Source of the DNA: Pseudomonas paracarnis
Lineage (GTDB): Bacteria > Pseudomonadota > Gammaproteobacteria > Pseudomonadales > Pseudomonadaceae
Length of the DNA stretch: 64,000 nucleotides
Assembly (NCBI RefSeq): GCF_904063055.1
Contig: NZ_CAJFCN010000013.1
Coordinates: forward strand, 1 to 64,000
Direction of reading: 5' to 3'
This document shows, in pieces, positions 26,463 through 35,226 of the stretch. The position numbers were made by a program, and so were the translations under genes. The notes beneath the pieces are model-generated. The model had not been told where the DNA came from. It did no database searches and saw nothing but the letters and a program-made list of their open reading frames with translations. Each line of letters starts with the position of its first letter. Positions within the stretch are counted from its first letter, which is position 1.

Positions 26463-26851
26463 TTGGCAGAAATGTCTGAGAAATCCATCACCTAGCGCCA
26501 GAAAGATCCTATAGCGCCGATGAAAAATTCTCGATAGATGGTCACACCGACATACCCGGTAATGGTTGGCCAGAGGCAAAAAGCAAAACGGCGGCTATGA
26601 GCGGCATGAAACGCGGGGATGAGAGTCGTAAGCCCGCCGCAAGTTCAGCAAGCTTGAGGTCTTGTGAACTTGCGTCGCAGCTTTTCGCCTGACCCGGCCC
26701 TTGCGCAGGTACTCCCTGTACCCGTAGGTCACGCCGATCCTGATCGATCAGAGCAACCCGGCCCCCTGGTCATGCATCACTCAAGGAGCGATGCAAACAG
26801 AAAGAAGCACAAGGGCTTCCTTCTATGGACGCCAGCTCCGTCAGACGGAAC

Positions 26852-27319
26852 CTAGTACCAATTCGGATCTTTCTTGAGCTGCTCCATCAGCAGCTTTTGC
26901 ATACCCTCGTCCGGCTTACCGAGAAAACGGTAATCGGCGTGCCGTGTCGGCGACTTGTCCGCTGGCAAACCAGCCGGGACTTCCACCAACATGGCGTAGG
27001 CATCTTCCTTGTCGAGGCTGAAGGCGACGATCAGGCGCTTGTTCAGGCAGGCGTCTGCGGTTTCGCAGAGCGGCCCGACCAAATACTTGTCGCCATCTTC
27101 CTCAACGGCATTCATTTGCTCGGCCGTGCCCGACAGGTTCATCACCCATTCGGGCAGGCGTTCCTCTTTCTTCACCACGTCTTGCCAGGTTTCACGGTAC
27201 TGCGGATCCGCGCTGAGCAATTCGTTAGCCCGGGATTGGCCGTCATTGGCGGCCAAGGCAAGGCCACTGCCGCCCAACAGCAGGGCAGCAGCAAGGGCTT
27301 TAAAAGGCAGGCTGACCAT
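26852..27319 (-). CDS. Ivy-family (inhibitor of vertebrate lysozyme) periplasmic protein
   Basis: 155 residues, with a signal peptide (about 1-23, ending ALA). The fold-defining stretches of Ivy are present (LLSADPQYRETWQ; WVMNLSGTA near 58; DKYLVGPLC). The known inhibitory loop of Ivy is CKPHDC; here the equivalent loop is CETADAC (85-91). The disulfide cysteines remain but the key Pro-His-Asp is absent. ATG 27319 is used. It is 2 bp downstream of the DUF1328 gene in a likely two-gene unit. It may bind a different lysozyme or lytic transglycosylase; inhibition of c-type lysozyme is doubtful. Confidence 0.82.
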   Translation of the reverse strand: MVSLPFKALAAALLLGGSGLALAANDGQSRANELLSADPQYRETWQDVVKKEERLPEWVMNLSGTAEQMNAVEEDGDKYLVGPLCETADACLNKRLIVAFSLDKEDAYAMLVEVPAGLPADKSPTRHADYRFLGKPDEGMQKLLMEQLKKDPNWY

Positions 27320-27321
27320 AT

Positions 27322-27486
27322 TCAACCTCGGCCTTTGCGACCAAAGAAGAACGAAGCGATAAACATCACCAGGAAGACCACAAACAGGATCTTGGCGATG
27401 CCGGTGGCGGTGCCCGCGATACCACCGAAGCCCAGGACTGCGGCCACAATGGCGATGATCAGAAATGTGATTGCCCAACTCAACAT
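27322..27486 (-). CDS. DUF1328 small membrane protein
   Basis: 54 residues, two hydrophobic helices (about 4-24 and 29-48) and a basic tail RKGRG, the YtjA/DUF1328 pattern (MLSWA start, GFGGIAG turn). AAGGAGA lies 8 nt before the ATG. The stop is 2 bp before the ATG of the Ivy-type gene, so both are probably on one transcript. DUF1328 proteins are often induced by envelope or osmotic stress; function unknown. Confidence 0.88.
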   Translation of the reverse strand: MLSWAITFLIIAIVAAVLGFGGIAGTATGIAKILFVVFLVMFIASFFFGRKGRG

Positions 27487-27535
27487 GGTGATTCTCCTTA
27501 TGCTTCTATAGGGGTAACAGCGGTGATGCCGTGCA

Positions 27536-27561
27536 GTCGCTCAACATAAGCGACGTTTTTT
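27536..27561 (+). terminator. Rightward intrinsic terminator without a gene
   Basis: GTCGCT-caacata-AGCGAC stem followed by GTTTTTT. The T-run is only on the rightward strand, but all nearby genes run leftward. It could end an antisense or small RNA crossing the Ivy/DUF1328 genes. Confidence 0.55.
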
Positions 27562-27563
27562 GC

Positions 27564-27848
27564 CTAGAACACCCAACGGTCATGGGCCGGCAGTTCGTCC
27601 AGAGTGGAACCCTGATCTACCAGGCTCAATTGCGGGGCAGTCACATCGGCGCTGGCGCTGCCAATGGAACGGAAATGGGTCTGGGTCATGACGGGACGTT
27701 CAAATTGCGGGGCTGGCTGCGCACGCTCCTGCCAATGCTGCAACTGCTGGCCGGCAATCAACGTGACCATCAACGCCAGGCTGGCGAACAGGCCCTGCTG
27801 CAAGCGCAGCGGCGATACACGCAATTGGCTGAAGCTTTGGCGAGTCAT
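27564..27848 (-). CDS. Small hypothetical membrane protein
   Basis: 94 residues: basic N-terminus, one membrane helix (about 17-36), then a Gln/Pro-rich periplasmic tail. No family recognised. Conserved position next to algB-kinB in pseudomonads (from memory) supports it as a real gene. It runs leftward, upstream of the DUF1328-Ivy pair. Confidence 0.6.
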   Translation of the reverse strand: MTRQSFSQLRVSPLRLQQGLFASLALMVTLIAGQQLQHWQERAQPAPQFERPVMTQTHFRSIGSASADVTAPQLSLVDQGSTLDELPAHDRWVF

Positions 27849-28237
27849 ACAGCATTACTCCCGCATTCTGATTATTCGTTCATGACGCTCTTGGGGGAGA
27901 TATTGCAGAGTGCATGCCAGCTTTATTGCAAAATAAAACCTAATAAAATCAATAGGTTATACTTGATCGATGGAATCATCGCCTAGCATCCTGCACGATG
28001 CCTCGGTATAGGCCGTGCGAAATGCACGATGCCCAGTAGACGGAACCAGACACTTGGCGCGCACATCGAAGGGTCGAAGAGCAATAAGGCCTTAAAATGT
28101 CCGCAAACCACGTCTGTAGGAAGGCGCGCAGATAGCTGCACGAAGAAGCCTTTTATGAATCAGAATAAACCATGCAACTTGCCCGATTATTCCGGGACTA
28201 AACACCATCACATTTATAGTTAAGGAGTGCGGGACAG
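27849..28237. other. Spacer upstream of algB
   Basis: 389 bp, A/T-rich, no gene seen. It holds a sigma-54-type -24/-12 match reading rightward (27892-27907) and an 11-bp direct repeat TGCACGATGCC (27992-28002 and 28023-28033). The algB ribosome-binding site is AAGGAG at about 28222. The 330 bp between the promoter-like site and algB could be a long leader or contain a small RNA. Confidence 0.5.
27892..27907 (+). promoter_or_regulatory. Candidate sigma-54 promoter
   Basis: TTGG, 10 bp, then GC followed by A (GG at 27893-27894, GC at 27905-27906), with TTGCA at the -12, as in the consensus TGGCAC-N5-TTGCA. The middle bases (GGGAGATA) fit only partly. Confidence 0.35.
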
Positions 28238-29584
28238 ATGGATTCAGCCAAGGAACTTCAAGGCCGCATTCTTTTAGTGGATGACGAATCCGCGATCCTG
28301 CGCACCTTCCGCTATTGCCTGGAAGATGAGGGCTACACCGTCGCCACCGCGAACAGCGCCGCGCAGGCCGATGCCCTGATGCAGCGTCAGGTGTTCGACC
28401 TGTGCTTCCTCGACCTGCGGCTGGGCGAGGACAATGGCCTGGACGTGCTGGCCCAGATGCGCGTGCAGGCTCCGTGGATGCGCGTGGTGATTGTGACCGC
28501 CCATTCGGCTGTGGATACCGCCGTGGACGCCATCCAGGCTGGCGCCGCCGACTACCTGGTCAAACCTTGCAGCCCAGACCAACTGCGCCTGGCTACCGCC
28601 AAGCAACTGGAAGTGCGTCAGCTCTCAGCGCGGTTGGAAGCACTGGAAGGCGAAGTGCGCCAGCCCAAAGACGGCCTCGACTCCCATAGTCCGGCCATGA
28701 TGGTGGTGTTGGAAACCGCGCGGCAGGTGGCCGGAACGGACGCCAACATCTTGATCCTCGGCGAGTCCGGCACCGGTAAAGGTGAGTTGGCCCGGGCGAT
28801 ACACGGCTGGAGCAAACGCTCGAAGAAGTCCTGCGTGACCATCAACTGCCCCTCACTGACCGCCGAACTAATGGAAAGCGAACTGTTCGGCCACAGCCGC
28901 GGCGCGTTCACCGGCGCCAGTGAAAGCACCTTGGGCCGAGTGAATCAGGCGGACGGCGGCACGCTTTTTCTCGACGAGATCGGCGATTTCCCCCTCACGT
29001 TGCAACCCAAGTTGCTGCGGTTTATCCAGGACAAAGAGTATGAGCGCGTGGGCGACCCGGTCACTCGCCGCGCCGACGTGCGCATCCTCGCAGCCACCAA
29101 CCTGAACCTGGAAGACATGGTGCGCGATGGCCGGTTCCGTGAAGACTTGCTCTACCGCCTGAATGTCATCACCTTGCACTTACCGCCGCTGCGCGAACGC
29201 AGTGAAGACATCCTGACCCTGGCTGACCGCTTCCTTGCCCGCTTCGTCAAGGAATACGCACGCCCGGCACGCGGCTTCAGTGATAATGCCCGCGAAGCGC
29301 TACTCAACTATCGCTGGCCCGGCAACATCCGCGAACTGCGTAACGTGGTGGAACGCGCCAGCATCATCTGCCCTCAGGAAAAGGTGGAGATCAGCCACCT
29401 GGGGATGGCCGAGCAACCGGCCAACAATGCACCGCGTATCGGAGCGGCTTTGAGCCTGGACGAGCTGGAAAAAGCTCATATCGGCGCCGTACTTGCGACC
29501 AGCGACACGCTGGACCAAGCGGCCCGCACACTCGGCATCGATGCGTCGACGCTGTACCGCAAACGCAAGCAGTACAACCTTTGA
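28238..29584 (+). CDS. algB: NtrC-family response regulator AlgB
   Basis: 448 residues in the order receiver (about 10-122, phosphorylation site Asp59), sigma-54 AAA+ domain (about 148-370, Walker A GESGTGKGE, the full GAFTGA loop) and a Fis-type helix-turn-helix (about 405-445). It is the partner of KinB, encoded immediately downstream. In P. aeruginosa the pair controls alginate production, virulence and biofilm traits (known). Residues and synteny make the identification firm. Confidence 0.95.
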   Translation: MDSAKELQGRILLVDDESAILRTFRYCLEDEGYTVATANSAAQADALMQRQVFDLCFLDLRLGEDNGLDVLAQMRVQAPWMRVVIVTAHSAVDTAVDAIQAGAADYLVKPCSPDQLRLATAKQLEVRQLSARLEALEGEVRQPKDGLDSHSPAMMVVLETARQVAGTDANILILGESGTGKGELARAIHGWSKRSKKSCVTINCPSLTAELMESELFGHSRGAFTGASESTLGRVNQADGGTLFLDEIGDFPLTLQPKLLRFIQDKEYERVGDPVTRRADVRILAATNLNLEDMVRDGRFREDLLYRLNVITLHLPPLRERSEDILTLADRFLARFVKEYARPARGFSDNAREALLNYRWPGNIRELRNVVERASIICPQEKVEISHLGMAEQPANNAPRIGAALSLDELEKAHIGAVLATSDTLDQAARTLGIDASTLYRKRKQYNL

Positions 29585-29594
29585 ACAGGACTTT

Positions 29595-31382
29595 ATGAAG
29601 CTCGCGATGAAACTGCGCACCCGGTTATTCCTGAGCATCTCAGCGTTGATTACCGTGGCTTTGCTGGGGTTGATCCTGGGCTTGGTCAGCGTCATGCAAA
29701 TGGCCAAGACCCAGGAATCGTTGATCCGCAGTAATTTCATCACCCTGGACCTGGGGCTCAAGTTGCGTCAGAGCCTGGGCGACCAGTTGATCATGATGCT
29801 GGAGAAGCGTCCCGACCCAGACGCCCTGCAAGCCTCAAAGCAGCATTATTTCGATCTGTTGGACCAGGGCATCGCCCATGAACAGGTCGACGGCAAAAAC
29901 CATGGTTTCAGCCAGGCACGCTCGGATTACCAGAATCTGCTCAATGCGTTTGACCAATCCCAACAGGCATCACCGCCTGCGGGCAGCAAGGAAAAGCTCA
30001 CCGAAACCTTCAACATACTGCGCAACGGCTTGATTGCCGAACACAAGCGGGCGCTGGAAAATATCAGTACCAGTGAGCATAAATCCCGTGAGCGCGCGTT
30101 GTTGATAGCGGGCCTGCTCGGGCTGGTGGGGCTCGCGGTGCTGATCATCGGTTTCGTCACGGCCCATGGCATCGCCCGGCGTTTCGGTGGTCCCATCGAG
30201 GCCCTGGCCAAGGCCGCCGACAAGATCGGGCAGGGCGACTTTGAAGTCACGCTGCCGATCTCCTCCGCAGCGGAAATGAACCTGCTGACCCGCCGCTTCG
30301 GCATCATGGCCGAAGCGTTGCGCCAACATCAGGCCACTAACATCGATGAGCTGCTGGCCGGCCAACAGCGCCTGCAAGCGGTGCTCGACAGTATCGATGA
30401 CGGCCTGTTGATGATTGATCGCCAAGGCTGCCTGGAGCACCTCAACCCTGTGGCGCAGCGCCAATTGGGCTGGGATGAGGAGCGGCTGGGTCAAGGGCTT
30501 GGCGAAGCCATGGGTCGCGCGGAAATGGATGAACAGCTGCAACTGGTGCTACGCGGCGGCAACCTGGAGCGGGCCCCGGATGATCTGGAGGTGGAAGTCG
30601 AGGGTGAGTTACGCCTGCTGACCTACAGCCTGACCCCGGTTAGCCATACACAGGGTCACATTCTCGGGGCCGTGATGGTGCTGCATGATGTGACAGAACA
30701 GCGCGCCTTCGAACGGGTGCGCAGCGAGTTCGTGTTGCGCGCCTCCCATGAGCTGCGCACCCCGGTTACCGGCATGCACATGGCCTTCGGCTTGTTCCGT
30801 GAGCGGGCCAAGTTCCCACCGGACTCCCGCGAGGCGGACCTGCTGGATACGGTCAATGAAGAGATGCAGCGCCTGATGCAGTTGATCAATGACCTGCTCA
30901 ACTTCTCGCGTTACCAGAACGGCCTGCAAAAACTCACCCTGGGGACGTGCGATGTCACCGACTTGCTGGAGCACGCACGGGCCCGATTTGCTGAGCCTGC
31001 GAACGCCCAGCACATTGAGTTGCTGGTAGAAGCTCAACCTGAATTGCCACGGCTGTATGCCGACCAAGTGCAACTGGAGCGGGTGCTCGACAACCTGCTG
31101 GGCAATGCCCTGCGCCACACCGCCGAAGGCGGGCAGATTCGTCTGCAGGCACGACGGCATGGTGAGCGGGTGATTATCAGCGTCGAGGATAACGGCGAAG
31201 GCATTGCCTACGGCCAGCAAGGGCGGATCTTCGAACCCTTTGTACAGGTGGGCCGCAAGAAGGGCGGTGCGGGCCTGGGCTTGGCACTGTGCAAGGAAAT
31301 CGTGCAATTGCACGGCGGCCGCATGGGTGTGTACTCGCGGCCGGGGCAGGGTACGCAGTTCTATATGGCATTACCCCTGTAG
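29595..31382 (+). CDS. kinB: Sensor histidine kinase KinB
   Basis: 595 residues: two transmembrane helices (about 12-32 and 166-188) flank a periplasmic helical sensor, then HAMP (about 190-245), PAS (about 255-360), HisKA with [10 protein letters not shown] (His385) and HATPase_c (about 475-593). His385 corresponds to the phospho-accepting residue reported for P. aeruginosa KinB. ATG 29595 gives the expected membrane N-terminus and lies 10 bp after algB. A GC-rich hairpin overlaps the stop. Confidence 0.95.
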   Translation: MKLAMKLRTRLFLSISALITVALLGLILGLVSVMQMAKTQESLIRSNFITLDLGLKLRQSLGDQLIMMLEKRPDPDALQASKQHYFDLLDQGIAHEQVDGKNHGFSQARSDYQNLLNAFDQSQQASPPAGSKEKLTETFNILRNGLIAEHKRALENISTSEHKSRERALLIAGLLGLVGLAVLIIGFVTAHGIARRFGGPIEALAKAADKIGQGDFEVTLPISSAAEMNLLTRRFGIMAEALRQHQATNIDELLAGQQRLQAVLDSIDDGLLMIDRQGCLEHLNPVAQRQLGWDEERLGQGLGEAMGRAEMDEQLQLVLRGGNLERAPDDLEVEVEGELRLLTYSLTPVSHTQGHILGAVMVLHDVTEQRAFERVRSEFVLRASHELRTPVTGMHMAFGLFRERAKFPPDSREADLLDTVNEEMQRLMQLINDLLNFSRYQNGLQKLTLGTCDVTDLLEHARARFAEPANAQHIELLVEAQPELPRLYADQVQLERVLDNLLGNALRHTAEGGQIRLQARRHGERVIISVEDNGEGIAYGQQGRIFEPFVQVGRKKGGAGLGLALCKEIVQLHGGRMGVYSRPGQGTQFYMALPL

Positions 31383-31404
31383 GAGAGAGCTTGCTCGCTC
31401 CTAC
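31379..31404. terminator. Hairpin at the kinB stop codon
   Basis: GTAGGAG / CTCCTAC with an inner GAGC/GCTC pairing and no T-run. It is a REP-like palindrome lying between the convergent kinB and amidase genes. Confidence 0.5.
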
Positions 31405-31414
31405 CTGTACACCA

Positions 31415-32191
31415 TCAGCGGTGATTCAAGGCCCGCAGGATTGCGGCACTTTCAGCATCCGGAGTGCCATCAAACAGCGATGGCCGGAAGCGCATCTGGA
31501 ACGCGGCGATGACGTGCCGCGTGGCCACATCCAACTCGCCAGTCTGCGGCGTCTGGTAGCCCAGGCGCGCCAGCTCTTCCTGGAACCAGGTAATGCTTGG
31601 TAACTGCGCGGCGTACTGCACCTGGAACCGGGCCACTGCCTGGGCATCCGGCCACACGGCCAGACCTTCTGCCGCCAAGCGTTTCCAAGGGAACAACGGG
31701 CCTGGGTCCAGCTTGCGCAGTGGGGCGATGTCGCTGTGCCCGATGATGTTCTTGGGGTCGATGCCATTGCGCTTGCTGATGTCCTTGAGCAGCACGATCA
31801 GCGACTGCACCTGCGCTTCGGAATACGGGTACCACACACGCCCCGTGGGAGTATCACTGAACCCTGGGTTGACGATCTCGATGCCGATGGAGCTGGAATT
31901 GAGCCAGGTGCGCCCCATCCACTCGCTTTCCCCCGCGTGCCAGGCGCGCTGGCTTTCATCCACCAGCTTGTAGATGGTGCCGGAGGCGTCGTCGCCGATC
32001 AGGTAATGGCTGCTGACCTGGCCATGGGTCAACAGCGCCAGGGAACGTTCAAGGTTGGTCGAGGTGTAATGCACCACAACGAACTGCACGCGGTTGTCGT
32101 GGTTAACCGAAGGATGGCTGGTGTTCAGGCGCGGGCCACTGGCGCAGCCGGCGAGCAGAAGAAACGCTAAAGCGATATACAAGGATTTCAT
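31415..32191 (-). CDS. AmpDh2-type N-acetylmuramoyl-L-alanine amidase lipoprotein
   Basis: 258 residues, with a lipoprotein signal (LLLAGC) and an amidase_2 domain (about 33-175). Zinc ligands are visible as VVHYTS (His), WHAGES region and IIGHSDIAPLRKLDPG (His and Asp). A C-terminal peptidoglycan-binding domain (about 190-255) follows. ATG 32191 is preferred over the one four codons earlier because it begins the signal peptide. It resembles P. aeruginosa AmpDh2, which sits at the same place after kinB and cleaves peptidoglycan in the periplasm. Role in ampC control is not shown here. Confidence 0.88.
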   Translation of the reverse strand: MKSLYIALAFLLLAGCASGPRLNTSHPSVNHDNRVQFVVVHYTSTNLERSLALLTHGQVSSHYLIGDDASGTIYKLVDESQRAWHAGESEWMGRTWLNSSSIGIEIVNPGFSDTPTGRVWYPYSEAQVQSLIVLLKDISKRNGIDPKNIIGHSDIAPLRKLDPGPLFPWKRLAAEGLAVWPDAQAVARFQVQYAAQLPSITWFQEELARLGYQTPQTGELDVATRHVIAAFQMRFRPSLFDGTPDAESAAILRALNHR

Positions 32192-32280
32192 GGCGAGAGG
32201 CATTACACTGAAAGACGATAATGCAACAGTGTAACGTACGGCTCACGGCCAAGCGGTCAAATTACAAAATGGAACATCTT

Positions 32281-34341
32281 TTATGCCGCCTGCACCTGAT
32301 TACGTCCCGCAGCTTTTGCCCTGTAGAGCGCTTCATCGGCACGCTTGAGCGCCAGGTCACTGCGCTCGCCGGGTTGAAACTGCGCCACGCCCATGGACAC
32401 CGTGATCGTTACCGGCTCACCCTTGAAGTGGAACGGGCACGCTGCAATAGCCTCACGCAATACTTCACCTACGGCCAAGGCATCCGCCAAGGCCGAGTCG
32501 GGCATTAGCAGCACAAACTCTTCACCCCCGAAACGCGCGATGAAGTCCGTCGGCCGCAGGCGCTTGCTCAGCACATTGGCGATGATCTTCAAGACTTTGT
32601 CCCCTGCCAGGTGACCGTAGCCGTCGTTGATGCGTTTGAAGTGGTCCAGGTCGAGCATGGCCAGCGACAGGCTGTTACCGCGCTGATGCCAGGCGTTGAC
32701 TTCGTAATCGAGGCGTTCGCTCCACGCCGCACGGTTGGGCAACCCGGTGAGCGGATCGAGCAAGGCCTTCTGGCGTTGTACCTCCAGGTGCTCGCGGTAG
32801 CCCTGGGCCTCCTGCTCCATATGGGCCACGCGTTCAGCCAGACCTTTGAGGCGTGCGGCCACTTCCTGTTCGCGCAGGTCACGCTGTTGCTGGTGTTCAT
32901 CCATGGTGCCGAGCAAGCCTTCAAGATGGCTTTCGAGCACCTGCTTGAGGCTGTCCAGGTCGGCAGCGTCCTGCACGCTGCTTTGCAGGCCGTCGACCTG
33001 CTCGCGAATCTGCGTGTCCAACTCCCGCGCGGCCAGGCTGCTGTCGGCGTGGCCCTCGCTGGCGACCTGCAGATGACCCTGGAATGCCTCGAGACGCTCG
33101 TTGAGCTGCTTGAGATAAGCCTCGAACTCATGCTGGCCACTGTCGGTGACCGCCAGCATCAGCACGGCCAGGTCATCCAGGATCGGGAGCAGTTCGTACC
33201 AATTCAAACCATGGGCGAGACGTTCACGCATCGCCTCGGCCTGGGGCTGGTGACGTTCAGGCAGGGAAAGGTCTTCCAGCAGGCCGAGCAAAGTGCCTTC
33301 AATGTGCTTGGCCACCGAACTATAGGACGGTTCAGGCGAATCAGGCAGGGCGTAGGTGCCGTCCGGTTGCAGTTCGTCGGGCTCGGGACCTTCCAGCACA
33401 GGGGGCAGCGACAGGCTGCCGATGGTGGTTTCATCCGGCGTTTCGACTGGAACCGGCGGCGGTTCGATAAAGGCGGCGAGTGCGCTTTCTTGAGCAGGCT
33501 CCGCAACCGGAGGCGCCTGCACGTCGGGTTCAGATAATTGCGCAGGCGCCGCAATCGACGGCAGCTCTGGAGCGTCGAATAACGGCGTGTCGCTGGCGAC
33601 CTCTTGCCCTCCGGCCGCTGCAACAGGCGCAGGCTTCAAGGCCACGGGCGTAGGTGACAGCGGTGCAAAGGCACGCAAGGCTTGGGTCAATTCTTCCGAT
33701 TGCGCAGGTTCTTCCGGTTCGGGCGCGGGTGTGGGCGCTGCAGGCTTTGGCGGTGCCAATTGCGCTGCCGGCAGTGGCTCCGCGTCAACCGGGAGCGCTT
33801 CACTGGCGGCCTCTTTACTACCGAACAGGCGTTGCAACAGACCCGGGCCTGGGCGTGCGGGTTCGCCTTCAGGCTCCAGATTATTCAGCGCCTGCCCCTG
33901 CAGGCTGCTCAGCTCACTGAGCAGCAGCGGTATCTCCCGCGCTTGCGCCACGCGACCATCGAGTTGCTTGGCGAAGGTTTTCAGCGGACGAGCCACCTCG
34001 CGGGGCAGCGGCAGCTTTTGCAACTGGGTGACCAAGGCGGTGAGCGCGGCGCTGATCTGGTCGACGCGGGTTTCGCGGCGCTGCTCCGAATCCAGCACGG
34101 CCTTTTCCAGGCGTGGCAGTAAAGCGGCGAGGGCAGCATCCATGTCGTCCGTGCGCACGACATCGCGCATTTCCTTCATGCATTGGTCGACAGCTCGGTC
34201 GGTGCCTTCGGCGGCCAGCGTGCTGCGCACCAGCCCGCGGCGCAGCAAATCGAGGCGGGCAGCCCAGCGGCGTTCGAGTTTGTCTTGTTGCTCGATGCTC
34301 TGGAGGTATTTCTCTTTCCAGCGCTGGGCGTCGTCGCTCAT
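32281..34341 (-). CDS. dgcP: Diguanylate cyclase DgcP
   Basis: 686 residues, no membrane helix. An N-terminal helical DUF-type region (about 1-150) is followed by a long Pro/Ala-rich linker (about 150-340), a coiled-coil region (about 345-515) and a GGDEF domain (about 520-686). The active-site GGEEF (605-609) and inhibitory RPTD I-site (596-599, five residues before) are intact, so c-di-GMP synthesis with product feedback is expected. Gene order next to dsbA matches P. aeruginosa DgcP (PA5487), a pole-localised cyclase. It overlaps the upstream gene by 4 bp. Confidence 0.92.
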   Translation of the reverse strand: MSDDAQRWKEKYLQSIEQQDKLERRWAARLDLLRRGLVRSTLAAEGTDRAVDQCMKEMRDVVRTDDMDAALAALLPRLEKAVLDSEQRRETRVDQISAALTALVTQLQKLPLPREVARPLKTFAKQLDGRVAQAREIPLLLSELSSLQGQALNNLEPEGEPARPGPGLLQRLFGSKEAASEALPVDAEPLPAAQLAPPKPAAPTPAPEPEEPAQSEELTQALRAFAPLSPTPVALKPAPVAAAGGQEVASDTPLFDAPELPSIAAPAQLSEPDVQAPPVAEPAQESALAAFIEPPPVPVETPDETTIGSLSLPPVLEGPEPDELQPDGTYALPDSPEPSYSSVAKHIEGTLLGLLEDLSLPERHQPQAEAMRERLAHGLNWYELLPILDDLAVLMLAVTDSGQHEFEAYLKQLNERLEAFQGHLQVASEGHADSSLAARELDTQIREQVDGLQSSVQDAADLDSLKQVLESHLEGLLGTMDEHQQQRDLREQEVAARLKGLAERVAHMEQEAQGYREHLEVQRQKALLDPLTGLPNRAAWSERLDYEVNAWHQRGNSLSLAMLDLDHFKRINDGYGHLAGDKVLKIIANVLSKRLRPTDFIARFGGEEFVLLMPDSALADALAVGEVLREAIAACPFHFKGEPVTITVSMGVAQFQPGERSDLALKRADEALYRAKAAGRNQVQAA

Positions 34342-35216
34342 GCAAGGGGTCCGCGAGGGCCTGGGCTCAACGCGGGTAATGCATCAGCCGTGAGCGAAAC
34401 CGGCAGACGAATCTCTACCGCGACCGGCAGGTGATCGGAAATGGGCTGCGCCAGCACTTGCACACTTTCCAGTGTGAGGCTTGGGCTGAGCAGGATATGG
34501 TCAAGACAGCGCTGCGGGCGCCAGCTGGGAAACGTGGCTTCGACTTGCGGCGCCAGTAACCCCAGGTCGCGCAGCGGAGAATTCTGCAGCAGGTCGTTGG
34601 CATGGGTGTTCATGTCACCCATGAGCACCTGGTGCTTGTAGTTGCCAATCAATTCACGCACGTAGGCCAGTTGCAGGTTGCGCGTACGCCCCCCTAGGGC
34701 CAGGTGCATCATCACCACCACCAAGGCTTCCGGGCCTTCGCCAAAACGCACAAGGATCGCCCCGCGCCCTTTGGGGCCTGGCAAGGGGTGATCTTCAATA
34801 GCCGTGGGTTTGAGGCGGCTGAGTACGCCATTGCTGTGCTGCGCCAGGCGCCCCAGGTTGCGGTTGAGTTGCTGATACCAGTACGGGAAGGCGCCCAGCT
34901 GAGCCAGGTGTTCCACCTGGTTGATATAGCCGGAGCGCAGGCTGCCGCCGTCGGCTTCCTGCAGCGCGACCAAGTCGAAGTCGCTGAGCAGGTCGCCGAT
35001 TTTCTGCAGGTTACCGGTACGCCCCTTGTGGGGCAGCAGGTGCTGCCAGCCACGCGTGAGGTAATGCCGATACTTCTCGGTACTGTTGCCCACCTGGATA
35101 TTGAAACTGAGCAGGCGCAAGCGGCTATCTGCCGGCAGGCCTGTGGACTCCAGGTGATGCTCGTTGACCTGCGGTTCATGCAGGCCAACGACACGCTCGG
35201 TACCCCAGCGGCGCAT
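34338..35216 (-). CDS. Endonuclease/exonuclease/phosphatase (EEP) family protein
   Basis: 292 residues of EEP (DNase I-like) fold. Signature stretches are LLSFNIQVGN, LQEADGG (metal-binding Glu), MGDMNTHANDL (Asp/Asn) and QPISDHLPVAVEI (catalytic Asp-His). ATG 35216 gives MRRWGTERV. It overlaps dgcP by 4 bp and follows dsbA by 10 bp, so dsbA-EEP-dgcP is likely one unit. Substrate (DNA, phospholipid or nucleotide) is unknown. Confidence 0.85.
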   Translation of the reverse strand: MRRWGTERVVGLHEPQVNEHHLESTGLPADSRLRLLSFNIQVGNSTEKYRHYLTRGWQHLLPHKGRTGNLQKIGDLLSDFDLVALQEADGGSLRSGYINQVEHLAQLGAFPYWYQQLNRNLGRLAQHSNGVLSRLKPTAIEDHPLPGPKGRGAILVRFGEGPEALVVVMMHLALGGRTRNLQLAYVRELIGNYKHQVLMGDMNTHANDLLQNSPLRDLGLLAPQVEATFPSWRPQRCLDHILLSPSLTLESVQVLAQPISDHLPVAVEIRLPVSLTADALPALSPGPRGPLA

Positions 35217-35226
35217 GGCGAGCCCC

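Larger units (their letters stand above)
26140..26851. other. Long spacer between gltP and the Ivy-type gene
   Basis: 712 bp without a convincing gene. It contains the gltP promoter region, an intrinsic terminator (26329-26354) reading rightward, and two short frames: 26224-26310 (28 codons) and 26343-26462 (39 codons). An AlgU-like GAACTT-16 bp-CCTGA (26666-26692) also reads rightward. Base composition is less GC-rich than in neighbouring genes. It may be remnant DNA or host a small RNA. Confidence 0.5.

Noticed and set aside
26666-26692. AlgU promoter reading rightward
   Set aside because: GAACTT with a 16-bp spacer but a CCTGA -10 and no gene downstream. Not listed as a feature; mentioned only with the spacer.
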